From Leifsonia shinshuensis (GTDB taxonomy: Bacteria > Actinomycetota > Actinomycetes > Actinomycetales > Microbacteriaceae), in assembly GCF_031456835.1 (NCBI RefSeq), contig NZ_JAVDVK010000001.1, positions 2,542,001-2,606,000 of the forward strand: a DNA stretch of 64,000 nt. The letters run 5' to 3'. Both the position numbers and the translations under genes were made by a program. Every line of letters starts with the position of its first letter. Position 1 is the first letter of the stretch. This document shows positions 8,412 through 17,010 of this stretch, piece after piece. The notes under the pieces are model-generated. The model saw only the letters and a list, made by a program, of their open reading frames with translations. It did no database searches and was not told the origin of the DNA.

Positions 8412-9045
8412 GGACGAGCCTCCTGTCGTCTGTCGTGCGCGCGGTGGGCAGGTCGGCCCGCGTGTCGATGTCCGCGCACGCGTGGGCAGCGGCCGCGTGG
8501 CGGCGGGTGTCGCGGTCGAACAGCGCGGACGCCGGTCTGCCGGGGAGGCCGCCGTCCGCCCGCAACTCGTCGATCCGGGCGTGCAGAGCTGCGAGCGACG
8601 CGCGGGCGAGCAGCCACTGCGGCCTGCCGTCCTGGTCGGTCAGCACTCCCAGCCCGATCGCTCGCAGGGCCTCCGCCGCCGACCAGGGGTCGGCCAGGTC
8701 GGCGGGGAGGAGTAGAAGGTCGCCGTCCGTGAGCGGGCGGCCCACCGACGACGTGAGGGCGTCCACCCCCGCCGCGACCGCCGCGCACGGACCGCCCCAG
8801 CGCGGGAACTCGCTCACCGTGACGGCGTCCGCATCGGGAAGGTCGGCCGCGGTCACGACCACCACGTGCGGGATGTCGCGCACCGCATCCATCGTCCGCT
8901 GCAGAAGGGTGTTCCCGTCCAGGACGTGCTGCAGCTTGTCGGAGCCGAAGCGAGACGACCGACCTCCCGCGACCACGATCGCCGCGACCAGGATCGCCGC
9001 GACCGGCGCAGCGCCGACCCGCGCGCCGGCCTCCTCGCCGGTCAT
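8398..9045 (-). CDS. mobA: Molybdenum cofactor guanylyltransferase (MobA-like)
   Basis: 215 residues. The nucleotidyltransferase signature VAGGRSSRFGSDK lies near residue 25 and is preceded by a hydrophobic stretch. The acidic metal site appears as LLLPADLADP. MobA attaches GMP to molybdopterin to give the bis-MGD cofactor that the oxidoreductase of this operon would need. The ATG overlaps the HPP gene stop by 4 bp. The protein could instead be a CTP-type transferase, but the neighbouring bis-MGD enzyme favours MobA. Confidence 0.82.
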   Translation of the reverse strand: MTGEEAGARVGAAPVAAILVAAIVVAGGRSSRFGSDKLQHVLDGNTLLQRTMDAVRDIPHVVVVTAADLPDADAVTVSEFPRWGGPCAAVAAGVDALTSSVGRPLTDGDLLLLPADLADPWSAAEALRAIGLGVLTDQDGRPQWLLARASLAALHARIDELRADGGLPGRPASALFDRDTRRHAAAAHACADIDTRADLPTARTTDDRRLVHGTV

Positions 9046-9578
9046 GAGGCGGCCCCCGGCGGACGCTCCCCGAGCGCCCAGTTGACGCCCCAGCCCACCA
9101 CGATGGTGAACGCGATCGCGGCCGACATCGACAGGATTCCGACCGGCGTCGCGATGACGCCCAGGCTCACGATGAGCGTGGTCGCCCCGGCCGGTGGATG
9201 CTGCAGCTTCAGCGCATGCAGGACGAACGCCGTGATCGCCACCGACAGCGCGCCCGCGAGCACGTACCCCAGGGAGAGACCGGCGGAGGGTGCGGACGGC
9301 TTGCCGTTCATCCCGAACAGGAAGAGGCAGGCCACGCCCGCGACGAGGGCGACACCGTGCCCCACGGCGGCGTTCAGCGGCCGCGAGGTGGGATGCTGCG
9401 GCGCCCCGAAGATCAGCATGACGGTCGGCCCGAGGCTCGGGAACAGCCACGGCGAGCTCAACACGATGCCGATCGCGCCGGAGGCGGCCAGGACCACGAG
9501 CGACAGGACCGCCGTGTAGGCACCGGCACCGGCCGTACCGGCGCGCTCCGACACGCGTTCGAGGAGGGACGGCTTCAT
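9042..9578 (-). CDS. HPP-family membrane protein
   Basis: 178 residues with four predicted membrane segments and the family hallmarks LFGAPQHPTSRPLN and HPPAGATTL. HPP proteins have been linked to nitrite transport in cyanobacteria and plastids. Its place inside a molybdoenzyme operon therefore hints at nitrate/nitrite metabolism (inference). It lies 10 bp after the helical-bundle gene and overlaps mobA. Confidence 0.82.
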   Translation of the reverse strand: MKPSLLERVSERAGTAGAGAYTAVLSLVVLAASGAIGIVLSSPWLFPSLGPTVMLIFGAPQHPTSRPLNAAVGHGVALVAGVACLFLFGMNGKPSAPSAGLSLGYVLAGALSVAITAFVLHALKLQHPPAGATTLIVSLGVIATPVGILSMSAAIAFTIVVGWGVNWALGERPPGAAS

Positions 9579-9588
9579 CGTTCGCTCC

Positions 9589-10053
9589 TCACGACGCCGC
9601 GATCAGCGCCTGCGGCGCCGCCTGCTTCATCCGCGTCATCAGCCACCGCAACTGAACGCTGGTCTCGTGCTCGCAACCGGCGATGATCTGCAGCAGCTCC
9701 GCATCCCGAAGCGCCTGTGCCGCCTGCTTGACCATGGTCCAGGTGACGTCGGTGAGACTGGCCAGCAGGTAGAGGTCCTGCAGGTCGCGCAGCAGTCCGA
9801 GCGGTCCGGAACGCGCCTCCTCGATCGCGTCGGCGTGCAGGCGCTCGGGCTCGTCGTCACCCTCGGAGCTGCTGCCGTAGCGCTCGATGACCGGGTCGAG
9901 GCGGGTCCGGTGGTCCTCGCACTGGGCGGCGAGGGTCAGGCAGAGCAGGTGCACGTCCGGCTCGTCGCCGTGCGCGTCGGCGACCTGGCGGAACGACCGC
10001 GCCAGCGTGGACTCGGACTCGGCGAGGAGCGACAGGTAGACCGGCAGCTTCAC
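9589..10053 (-). CDS. Helical-bundle protein of unknown function in the molybdenum operon
   Basis: 154 residues, predicted all-helical, with acidic/His positions (CEDHRTRLDPVIERYG, ITAGCEHET-like near the end as IIAGCEHETSV) that recall a ferritin-like or DUF892 four-helix bundle; no diagnostic motif is complete. The GTG start overlaps the oxidoreductase stop (GTGA). It may be an accessory or electron-transfer partner of that enzyme, which is inference from position only. Confidence 0.6.
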   Translation of the reverse strand: MKLPVYLSLLAESESTLARSFRQVADAHGDEPDVHLLCLTLAAQCEDHRTRLDPVIERYGSSSEGDDEPERLHADAIEEARSGPLGLLRDLQDLYLLASLTDVTWTMVKQAAQALRDAELLQIIAGCEHETSVQLRWLMTRMKQAAPQALIAAS

Positions 10054-12434
10054 GATGCGCTCCCCTCGGCGGTGTCGCCCGCATCCAGCCGTCGCACCTG
10101 GACGGCCGCGGACTTGAACACCGGCTGCTTCGAGACCGGGTCCCACTCGGTGGCGGTGAGCTCGTTCGCCGCAGTCGGGCGGCGCTCGGGCGCGCCGGGC
10201 GGCGCATCCCAGTAGCCGTAGTGGAACGGCGCGAACACGGTGCCGTTCCGCGGCTCCCCGAGGCGCGCGGGTGCCACCAGGCGGCCGCGGCGCGAGACGA
10301 CCTCCACTAGGTCGCCCTCGGCGATGCCGCGAGCCTCCGCGTCCGCGGGGGACAGCTCCACCCAGACGTGCGGCGCCGCATCCGCGAGCTCGGGACTGCG
10401 GCCCGTCTTGGTGCGGGTGTGGAAGTGGTAGACGCTGCGGCCGGTGGTCAGCTGGAGCGGGTACTCGTCGTCCGGCGGCTCGTGCGGCCCCGAGTAGGGC
10501 GCCGACTTGAGGATCGCCCGGCCGTCCGGGCGGAACGCGCGGAACGCCTCCTCCCCGACCGTCGCGCCGGTCAGCAGGTCGTGCCCGTAGCTCTCGCAGT
10601 AGTCCGGGTGCGAGGGGAAGTCGCCGTCCGCGTACAGGCGCGTCACGCTCTCCGTCTCGCCCTCGCGCCGCGGCCAGCGGATTCCCGACTCGCGACGCAG
10701 GTCGTCGTACGAGATGCCGGTGTAGTCGCAGGGCCGCCCGCGCGAGCACTCCTGCCACGCTCGGTAGACGTCCTCCGGCGTCTCCCATTGGATGAGCGGG
10801 GTGCCGTCGGTGCGACGGAAGTCCATCCGCTTCGCGTACTCGAGGAAGATGTCGAGGTCGGCCCGGGCCTCCCCGGGCGGCTCAACAGCTTTCTCGGACA
10901 GGTGGACGGTGCGGGTCGCGTTCGTGAAGGTGCCCGTCTTCTCGCCCCAGCCGGCGGCGGGGAGCACCACGTCGGCGAGCTCCGCCGTCTCGGTGAGGTA
11001 GAGGTCCTGGACCACCAGGAACAGGTCCGGCTTGCTCAGGATGTCGCGGATGCGCGGCAGCTGCGGCAGCGAGACCGCGGGATTGGTCGCCGAGACCCAG
11101 AGGAACGGGATCGAGCCCTGCTCGACGTACCGGAACAGCTGCATCGCGTGGGTCGGCGGCGCCCAGTGCGGGATGACCAGCGGGTCGACACCCCACAGCT
11201 CGGCGAGCTGCTTCACGTGCTCCTCGTTCTCCCAGTTGCGGAAGCCCGGCAGATCGCCGTCGGCGCCGCACTCCCGGTTGTTCTGCGCGGTCGGCTGGCC
11301 GTTCATCTGCAGGATGCCCGCGCCCGGCCGGCCGATCATGCCGCGGAGCAGGTGCAGGTTGTTCACCTGGCACGACGACGCCGTCGCCTGCGGCGCCTGG
11401 TAGAAGCCCTGCAGCACTGTCGAGAGCACGCGCGGCGACTCCGCGAAGATGCGCGCCGCCCGCCGGATGTCGTCGGCCGGCACTCCGCACACCTCGGCGG
11501 CGCGCTCCGGCGTCCACCGCTCGACCTGTGCCTTCAGCTCGTCGAGGCCGATGGTGTGGGCGGCCACGTAGTCCTCGTCGATCCAGCCGTTCTCGAGCAG
11601 CTCGCGCTCGAGGGCGAGCAGCAGGGCGAGGTTGGTGCCGGGCCGCAACGCGAGGTGGACCTCCGCCTTCTCGGCCGTCGCCGTCCGGCGCGGGTCGACG
11701 ACCACGAGCCGCGGCGGGTTCGGCCCGGCGAGGCGGTCGAGCACGCGCGCCCACGTCACGGTCTGCGTAGCCGCGAGGTTGTGACCCCACAGGAACATCG
11801 CGTCGCACTCGTCGATGTCCTCGTAGCAGCCGGGCTGCCCGTCCGCGCCGAAGGTCTCCTTGAGCGAGGAGGCTGCGGTCGCGGTGCACAGGCGGGTGTT
11901 CCCGTCCATGTGCGGGGTGCCGATGCCGGCCTTACCGATCACGCCGAGCGCGTAGTACTCCTCGAGGAACAGCTGGCCGGACGTGTAGAACCCATGGCTG
12001 AGCGGGCCGACGGTGTCGAGCAGCTCACGGCTGCGGTCGACGATGGCCGACATGGCCTCGTCCCAGGACGCCGGCACCAGCTCACCGTCGCGGCGGACGA
12101 GTGGATGCGTCAAGCGGTCGCGCCCGCGCATCCCCTCCCAGCTGGCGTAGAGGCCCTTGGGGCCGAGCCGGCCGTGGTTGATCGGGTCGTCGACCCGACC
12201 ACGGATGCCGACCATCCGCCCGTCCTTCACCGCGATGTCGCACCCGCAGCCGTTGCTGCACAGCACGCAGGCGCTACGCACCCAGCGGTCGACATCGGCC
12301 TCGGTGAGACCCTCCTGCAACATCAGGTCGGCGCGATCGGGCCACCGCCCTCCGCGCGCGAACGGCGTGCGGTCGCCCCACACGTCCTCGATCCGGGAGC
12401 GATCCCCGGCGGAAACCGTCGTCGGCTGATCCAT
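10050..12434 (-). CDS. Molybdopterin oxidoreductase (nitrate reductase / formate dehydrogenase family)
   Basis: 794 residues. N-terminal iron-sulfur motif C56-x2-C59-x3-C63, but the expected fourth ligand in G-R-L-C-P-K-G is Gly91 (GRLGPKG); Cys65 is a spare nearby cysteine. Molybdopterin domains follow, with the likely Mo-ligating Cys183 in GNTRLCTATA and a C-terminal cofactor-binding domain (QLTTGRSVYHFHTRTKTGRS). No signal peptide, so it is cytoplasmic. Assimilatory nitrate reductase is favoured by the HPP neighbour; formate dehydrogenase is the alternative. First gene of the six-gene operon ending in moeA. Confidence 0.85.
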   Translation of the reverse strand: MDQPTTVSAGDRSRIEDVWGDRTPFARGGRWPDRADLMLQEGLTEADVDRWVRSACVLCSNGCGCDIAVKDGRMVGIRGRVDDPINHGRLGPKGLYASWEGMRGRDRLTHPLVRRDGELVPASWDEAMSAIVDRSRELLDTVGPLSHGFYTSGQLFLEEYYALGVIGKAGIGTPHMDGNTRLCTATAASSLKETFGADGQPGCYEDIDECDAMFLWGHNLAATQTVTWARVLDRLAGPNPPRLVVVDPRRTATAEKAEVHLALRPGTNLALLLALERELLENGWIDEDYVAAHTIGLDELKAQVERWTPERAAEVCGVPADDIRRAARIFAESPRVLSTVLQGFYQAPQATASSCQVNNLHLLRGMIGRPGAGILQMNGQPTAQNNRECGADGDLPGFRNWENEEHVKQLAELWGVDPLVIPHWAPPTHAMQLFRYVEQGSIPFLWVSATNPAVSLPQLPRIRDILSKPDLFLVVQDLYLTETAELADVVLPAAGWGEKTGTFTNATRTVHLSEKAVEPPGEARADLDIFLEYAKRMDFRRTDGTPLIQWETPEDVYRAWQECSRGRPCDYTGISYDDLRRESGIRWPRREGETESVTRLYADGDFPSHPDYCESYGHDLLTGATVGEEAFRAFRPDGRAILKSAPYSGPHEPPDDEYPLQLTTGRSVYHFHTRTKTGRSPELADAAPHVWVELSPADAEARGIAEGDLVEVVSRRGRLVAPARLGEPRNGTVFAPFHYGYWDAPPGAPERRPTAANELTATEWDPVSKQPVFKSAAVQVRRLDAGDTAEGSAS

Positions 12435-12532
12435 GCCGCCATCGTCGGCTCACCCGGCGGAGGACTCAAGCCCCTGCGCGGGCGCAACGGCTTGTCAGCG
12501 CGGCACGCGGGTCGGGATGTGCTTGCGGGCGA

Positions 12533-13516
12533 TCACAAGATCGGCCTGTAATAGCCGTCCTCGAGTCCGGGGACCGAATGGATGAGGTCCAAGAGGTGGG
12601 AGGAGTAGGAGGAGTCGCCTTCTATGCGGTCCACCAAGCCTGCAAGAAGGGTGAAAGCGGCCGCTGGTGTTTTGGGGGAGAGGTATGCCCTCTTGATCCG
12701 CAGAGCGATCTCGGGGAGCGTGACCGACCCGTCGAAACGCCGGTGCCACAAGCGGCCGTGGTGGGCTGCGATATTTCGGATGAAGGCTACGTTCTGCACC
12801 GCCTGGAGAAGCTTGGGAACGTCCTCGATTCCGACGGACCTCGCCACGGGCTCCAACACCGACTTGTCCCTCAGCCCTCGGAGCAGGCGCGAGAACGTCC
12901 CGATCGAGATGACCTCTACGGCCGCCCAGAACGGGATCGGATCTCCTCTGTCGATGTGGTGCTGGATGAAAATCTCATTCCGGCCCTGCACACGTCCGAG
13001 TTCCTCGAGGACGATCTTCCGGTTCTTCAGCTGCTTCACCCACCTGCCGTAGGCAGCGTCGGTAGCGCGCGGTGGGCTGGCCTCCGGGAGAAAGAGATCC
13101 TCTCGCAGGTAGTCATCGCCACCTCCGATGACCTGGGTCAGGTGGTAGGCGACGCGGCTCCGCAACGTGGGCTCCACGACGGAGACCCCATCGAGCACCG
13201 CGTTTCGGACCGCCCGATCGAGGTCGTAGACCTCCATGAGGGTCGCTGCGGTCGTCCCCGCCCGATATCGTTCCGGCCACGTGTCAGCCTCGTACAGGCA
13301 TCGTGCATAGCCGCTGAGGCGGTAGTAATTGCTTGCATATAGGAACATGGCGAACTGGCTCGCAGTGACCTCGCCGAGTTCCAAACCTCGGTCCCGATGG
13401 CGTTGAACCTGCGCTGTGAGATCGATCCAGTCCTTCACATCCCGCCGATCGCCCGAAACGAAGAACCCACCCAGCTGGAAGCTGAGTGGGCCCGAATGTT
13501 GAGATGAGTTTACCAT
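12533..13516 (-). CDS. Abi-family (AbiD/AbiF-like) HEPN abortive-infection protein
   Basis: 327 residues of the Abi_2 family. N-terminal NYYRLSGY (residues 63-70) and the C-terminal RNIAAHHGRLWHR contain the R-x4-H motif (Arg247, His252) of HEPN ribonucleases. Such proteins are thought to stop growth of phage-infected cells by cutting RNA. GC content is visibly lower than in the flanks and the gene is a singleton between two operons, consistent with acquisition by transfer. No separate antitoxin is seen beside it. Confidence 0.85.
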   Translation of the reverse strand: MVNSSQHSGPLSFQLGGFFVSGDRRDVKDWIDLTAQVQRHRDRGLELGEVTASQFAMFLYASNYYRLSGYARCLYEADTWPERYRAGTTAATLMEVYDLDRAVRNAVLDGVSVVEPTLRSRVAYHLTQVIGGGDDYLREDLFLPEASPPRATDAAYGRWVKQLKNRKIVLEELGRVQGRNEIFIQHHIDRGDPIPFWAAVEVISIGTFSRLLRGLRDKSVLEPVARSVGIEDVPKLLQAVQNVAFIRNIAAHHGRLWHRRFDGSVTLPEIALRIKRAYLSPKTPAAAFTLLAGLVDRIEGDSSYSSHLLDLIHSVPGLEDGYYRPIL

Positions 13517-13570
13517 AACGCGGGCTGCGGCCGCTCGACCGGATCAGGCCGGCGACCGCTGCGATGGACG

Positions 13571-14080
13571 TCAGGACCGCTCCGCCCGGCGACCCTTCCG
13601 CTGCGCTCGGATCACCAGCGGCAGCACCACCCAGATGACGAGCACGACCGCGAAGACGCAGCTCGCCGCGATGATGCCCGCCGGGGGCGCCAGCAGGAAG
13701 TCGACGATGAAGAGCACGATGCCCGTGAACAGCAGGGAGGCGGCCGCGAGGCAGACGATGAGGATCTTGCTGCCGAAGCCCACGAGCTCCGCCTTCGCGC
13801 GCTGGCGGAACAGCAGCCGGTGGAGTGCGACCGGCGCGAGGGCGAACAGCGTGACGATGACCGCCAGGAAGACGAGGACGAGGTAGACCACCACATCCAC
13901 CGGCGGCAGCTGCGTGAAGCGCTGCTGGAAGGGGAGGGTCAGCAGGAAGGCGGCGAGGATCTGCGTCCCCGTCTGGAAGACACGGAACTCCTGCAGCAGC
14001 TCGTTCCAGTTGCGGTCCGCCCGCTGGGTCGGTGTCTCGTCGCGGCCGTCGGTCGGGTCGGCGTCCGTGCCCTCGCTCAT
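13571..14080 (-). CDS. DUF6328 family membrane protein
   Basis: 169 residues with four hydrophobic segments. The cytoplasmic N-terminus contains RNWNELLQEFRVFQTGTQIL and LTLPFQQRF, the conserved core of this actinobacterial family. Function unknown. The ATG overlaps the CinA stop by 4 bp. It is the last gene of the long minus-strand run beginning near 20 kb. Confidence 0.8.
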   Translation of the reverse strand: MSEGTDADPTDGRDETPTQRADRNWNELLQEFRVFQTGTQILAAFLLTLPFQQRFTQLPPVDVVVYLVLVFLAVIVTLFALAPVALHRLLFRQRAKAELVGFGSKILIVCLAAASLLFTGIVLFIVDFLLAPPAGIIAASCVFAVVLVIWVVLPLVIRAQRKGRRAERS

Positions 14081-14553
14081 CCCCTCAGCTCCTCCAGGTC
14101 GCGCCGCACTGCGTCGAGCGCGGCCTCCACGGTCGCCGTGACGACCTCCTCCGGCTCGCCGTCGAAGTGCAGCTCCTCGACGCGGGGAGCGTCGGGGCGT
14201 CCGTGCGCAAGGAAGACCGTCCCGGCCTCGCGGCCCTCCTGCGGTCCGGGGCCGCCCGCGCCGGTGACTGCCGCCACCAGATCGGCGCTGAGCAGCCTCC
14301 CGACGCCGGATGCCATCTGACCGGCGCACTCCGGCGTGATGACCGGGCCGGGCGTGACTCCGAGCACGTCGAACTTGACGTGCTCGGAGTAGGCGACGAC
14401 ACCTCCGGCGAACCAGTCGCCGGCCTGCGGGGAGGCGCCGAGCGCGGATGCTATCGCGCCGCTGGTGAGCGATTCGGCGACCGCGATGGTCACGCCGTCG
14501 GACGATGCCAGGTCGGCGATGCGCTCGCCGAGCTCCGTATGCTCCGTCGTCAT
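14077..14553 (-). CDS. pncC: CinA-family nicotinamide-nucleotide amidohydrolase
   Basis: 158 residues, corresponding to the stand-alone C-terminal CinA domain, which deamidates NMN in pyridine nucleotide salvage. Motifs VAVAESLTSG-type (as TIAVAESLTSGAIAS), GGVVAYSEHVK, ECAGQMASGV and VTGAGGPG are intact. A TAGGGT hexamer lies 6 bp upstream of the ATG, so it may also have a leaderless transcript of its own starting inside the end of the acidic peptide gene. Confidence 0.9.
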   Translation of the reverse strand: MTTEHTELGERIADLASSDGVTIAVAESLTSGAIASALGASPQAGDWFAGGVVAYSEHVKFDVLGVTPGPVITPECAGQMASGVGRLLSADLVAAVTGAGGPGPQEGREAGTVFLAHGRPDAPRVEELHFDGEPEEVVTATVEAALDAVRRDLEELRG

Positions 14554-14562
14554 GCAGGAACC

Positions 14563-14682
14563 CTATCCGTTGTCGCTGTCGCCCTCGTCGCCTTCCGCCT
14601 GCGAGGGCTTGTCGACGATCTGCTGCTCGGCCGCGGTGTTCTCGTCGTGGCGGTCGCCTTCGGTGTTCTGGGGGTCGGACAT
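14563..14682 (-). CDS. 39-residue acidic peptide
   Basis: A short open frame (MSDPQNTEGDRHDENTAAEQ at its start, GDEGDSDNG at its end) with 13 Asp/Glu and few basic residues, so it should be intrinsically disordered. The ATG is preceded by the strong ribosome-binding site AGAGGAG at good spacing, and the gene lies snugly between the CDGSH gene (37 bp) and cinA (9 bp). Both points support real translation. Function unknown. Confidence 0.6.
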   Translation of the reverse strand: MSDPQNTEGDRHDENTAAEQQIVDKPSQAEGDEGDSDNG

Positions 14683-14719
14683 GGTCGCTCCTCTTTCTCT
14701 CTCGACCGGTTCGGTCGGG

Positions 14720-14926
14720 TCAGGTGTCGGTGCGGAAGTGCACCGCTTTGTGGCTGCCGTCGCAGAACGGCTTGATCGTGGACACCCCGCAGCGGCACAG
14801 CGCGACGGTGCGGCGGTTCTGCTCGATCGGCGTGCCGTCCGGGGTGGTCAGGTCGATGTGCCCGCGCACGAGCAGGGGCCCGTCGGGGCAGGCGACGATC
14901 ACCGGCTGCTCCTCGTGCGCGGTCAT
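14720..14926 (-). CDS. CDGSH iron-sulfur domain protein
   Basis: 68 residues with the complete 2Fe-2S motif C-x-C-G-x2-S/T-x3-P-F-C-D-G-S-H (CRCGVSTIKPFCDGSHK), a mitoNEET-type cluster held by three Cys and one His. Bacterial members are thought to act in electron or cluster transfer. The start overlaps the haem-oxygenase-like gene by 4 bp; this pairing suggests that the two proteins work together, possibly with CDGSH as electron donor (inference). Confidence 0.92.
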   Translation of the reverse strand: MTAHEEQPVIVACPDGPLLVRGHIDLTTPDGTPIEQNRRTVALCRCGVSTIKPFCDGSHKAVHFRTDT

Positions 14927-15960
14927 GCGGGCACCCCGACCGGCTCGCGCAACGAGCTGCGGCCGGCCTCGAAGCACTCGAGCATGTGCAGACCCGCGAG
15001 GCCGTCGACGTACAGGCACGCGGCCGCGCCGAACACGATGTCCGGCAGCAGGTCGGGCTGCTGCTCCGCCAGGCCGCCCGCCAGGTCGCGCCCGGCGATC
15101 TGCTCGTGCACCGCATCCGCCTCGACGTGCTCGTCGTAGTACCAGGTGACGTCCTCGCCGTGGCCGAGGCGGCGGAAACCGTTCCCGTAGAAACGGTTCG
15201 GGATCGACGAGGTCATCTCGAACGCCGCCAGGTGCCCAGTGATCGCGCCGCGCAGGCTGCGGTTCAGCCCGAACATCGACATCATCGTGAACGAGGCCAG
15301 CGTGATCGCCGGGACGTTGTCGATGTACGCGCCGTAGGCGTCGTCCAGTCCGAGACTGCGCATGGTCTGGCCGAAGATCTCGGCGTGGATGCGCTCCGGC
15401 CGTCCTCCGCCGTACTCGTCGGCCTGCACCTCCACCAGCGCGGCCTTGGGCCGGCCGGACAGCCGGGGGATCGCCCAGGAGTGCGGGTCCGCCTCCTTGC
15501 GGGTGTAGATGGAGCGGTGGATGACGAACTCCACCGCCTGCTCCTCCGTCGCCTTCTTGGCGAGGAACCGGGACAGGCTGGGGCCGCCGTCCTCTGCGGT
15601 CAGCTCGAACAGGTGGGCCGCGACGGCGTCGGCGGTCGGCTCGGGCAGGTCGCCGACGGGGACGCGCTCGCGCAGCTGCCGCTCGAAGACGCGCTCGATG
15701 CTGCGGCGGGTGCGAAGGAGCTCGGGGTTCCACTCCCACTCGTCGTCGGCGTCGACCGTGCCGCCGTAATGGAGTCCGTACAGCACGAAGAGCGTCAGCT
15801 GGAGGTCCTCGTCGGTGAGGAGGTCGGGGCCGGCGTCCAGCGCCTCGGCGGTGAGGGCGGCGAATCGGCGGAGCTGGTCGGATGGCGCGGACGGGTCGGT
15901 CTGCAGCGCTTCGAGCAGCGCCTCGCTCACCGGCCCCCGCGGGGTGATGCGTGGTGTCAT
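14923..15960 (-). CDS. Iron-containing redox enzyme, haem-oxygenase-like fold
   Basis: 345 residues of the haem-oxygenase-2-like superfamily of non-haem iron oxidases. Candidate metal ligands lie in EFVIHRSIY, LVEVQADEYGGGRPERIHAEIF and WYYDEHVEADAVHE, the E...H and D/E-x2-H pattern of this group. Reaction unknown; members act on diverse substrates, including amino acids and fatty acids. It overlaps the glycosyltransferase stop and the CDGSH start by 4 bp each, so all are cotranslated. Confidence 0.8.
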   Translation of the reverse strand: MTPRITPRGPVSEALLEALQTDPSAPSDQLRRFAALTAEALDAGPDLLTDEDLQLTLFVLYGLHYGGTVDADDEWEWNPELLRTRRSIERVFERQLRERVPVGDLPEPTADAVAAHLFELTAEDGGPSLSRFLAKKATEEQAVEFVIHRSIYTRKEADPHSWAIPRLSGRPKAALVEVQADEYGGGRPERIHAEIFGQTMRSLGLDDAYGAYIDNVPAITLASFTMMSMFGLNRSLRGAITGHLAAFEMTSSIPNRFYGNGFRRLGHGEDVTWYYDEHVEADAVHEQIAGRDLAGGLAEQQPDLLPDIVFGAAACLYVDGLAGLHMLECFEAGRSSLREPVGVPA

Positions 15961-17000
15961 GCTTCGACAGAACCGGCGGAGGGGACGGCGGTCAAGTGGT
16001 TGCCAGGGGGCGGCTTCGGTGCGTCCACGAGCCTGCGGCGCAGTTCGCGCGGCGGTGTCGCGGCCCGCAGGAGGCGGCCGTCGGAGTAGCGGACGCCGCC
16101 GCGCAGGCGCGCGCCCACCGCCAGCCAGACGCACACGGCGCGCTCGGCGAGCCAGAGCGGAGCCCACAGGGCGGCGGTCGGCGGGAACAGGCTGCGTCCC
16201 CCGCCTCGCCGACGGCCCGCCTCGGCGAGCGCCACCACGGCAGCCGCACCGATGAGCAGGCGGCGCGGGCGGCGCAGGGCGAGCACGGCGAGCGGCAGCA
16301 CCGCGAGTTCCGCCGCCAGGCGCGCGGGCTGCGCGAAGTCGTCGTAGGCCTGGCGGACGCGCTGGCCGAGGAAATGGCGGACGTTCGGAGGCCGCCGCGC
16401 GACACCGATCGCATCGGCGGTCACCACGCGACCGCCCATCGCCTGCACCGTGCGGATCAGTTCCAGGTTCTCGAACAGCACGTCGCCGTCGTACCCGCCC
16501 GTGGCGATGACGAGCCGCCGCCGGACGGCGAGGGTGCCCGGGTAGTCGTGCCCGAGCGCCCGGTTCAGGAGGCTGCGCCCGGTGTCCCAGCGGGCGTGCC
16601 ACGGCGCGGGCACGAACACGTTCTGCGGCCGGACGAGGTCGGCCGCGTCGAGCATCCCCACCACCGCGCGCAGTGCACCCTCGTCGTAGCGCACGTCGTC
16701 GTCCGCGAGCACGACACGGTCGTGCCGCGCCGTGCGCAGGCCGGTCATCACGCCGGCGACCTTTCCGTTCCGGCCGGGTAGCGGTTCGACGGGCAGGTGC
16801 CGCACGCCGACCGGCAGGGCGCGCGCGTGCGCGGCGAAGCGCTCGGGGGACGAACCGTCGACGACCGTCACGTCGATGAGGTCGCGGAGGGTCTTCAAGT
16901 AGGCGACGAGCTCGTCGAGCCCGTCATCGTCGGCCCACCGCAGCGGGAGGACGTACTCAGCGTCCCGCGTCATCGCGCTACCGAGCGTCGCATCCCCCAT
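15957..17000 (-). CDS. Family 2 glycosyltransferase, probably membrane-associated
   Basis: 347 residues. A GT-A domain with VDGSSPERF and the acidic DDD motif (VVLADDDVRYDEGAL) is followed by a C-terminal part with hydrophobic segments (LAAELAVLPLAVLAL, LIGAAAVVALAEA) that likely tether it to the membrane. Donor and acceptor are unknown. An internal ATG nine codons in (MTRDAEYV) is an alternative start. It lies 10 bp downstream of the DUF4383 gene. Confidence 0.78.
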   Translation of the reverse strand: MGDATLGSAMTRDAEYVLPLRWADDDGLDELVAYLKTLRDLIDVTVVDGSSPERFAAHARALPVGVRHLPVEPLPGRNGKVAGVMTGLRTARHDRVVLADDDVRYDEGALRAVVGMLDAADLVRPQNVFVPAPWHARWDTGRSLLNRALGHDYPGTLAVRRRLVIATGGYDGDVLFENLELIRTVQAMGGRVVTADAIGVARRPPNVRHFLGQRVRQAYDDFAQPARLAAELAVLPLAVLALRRPRRLLIGAAAVVALAEAGRRRGGGRSLFPPTAALWAPLWLAERAVCVWLAVGARLRGGVRYSDGRLLRAATPPRELRRRLVDAPKPPPGNHLTAVPSAGSVEA

Positions 17001-17010
17001 CGGCCGCGCC

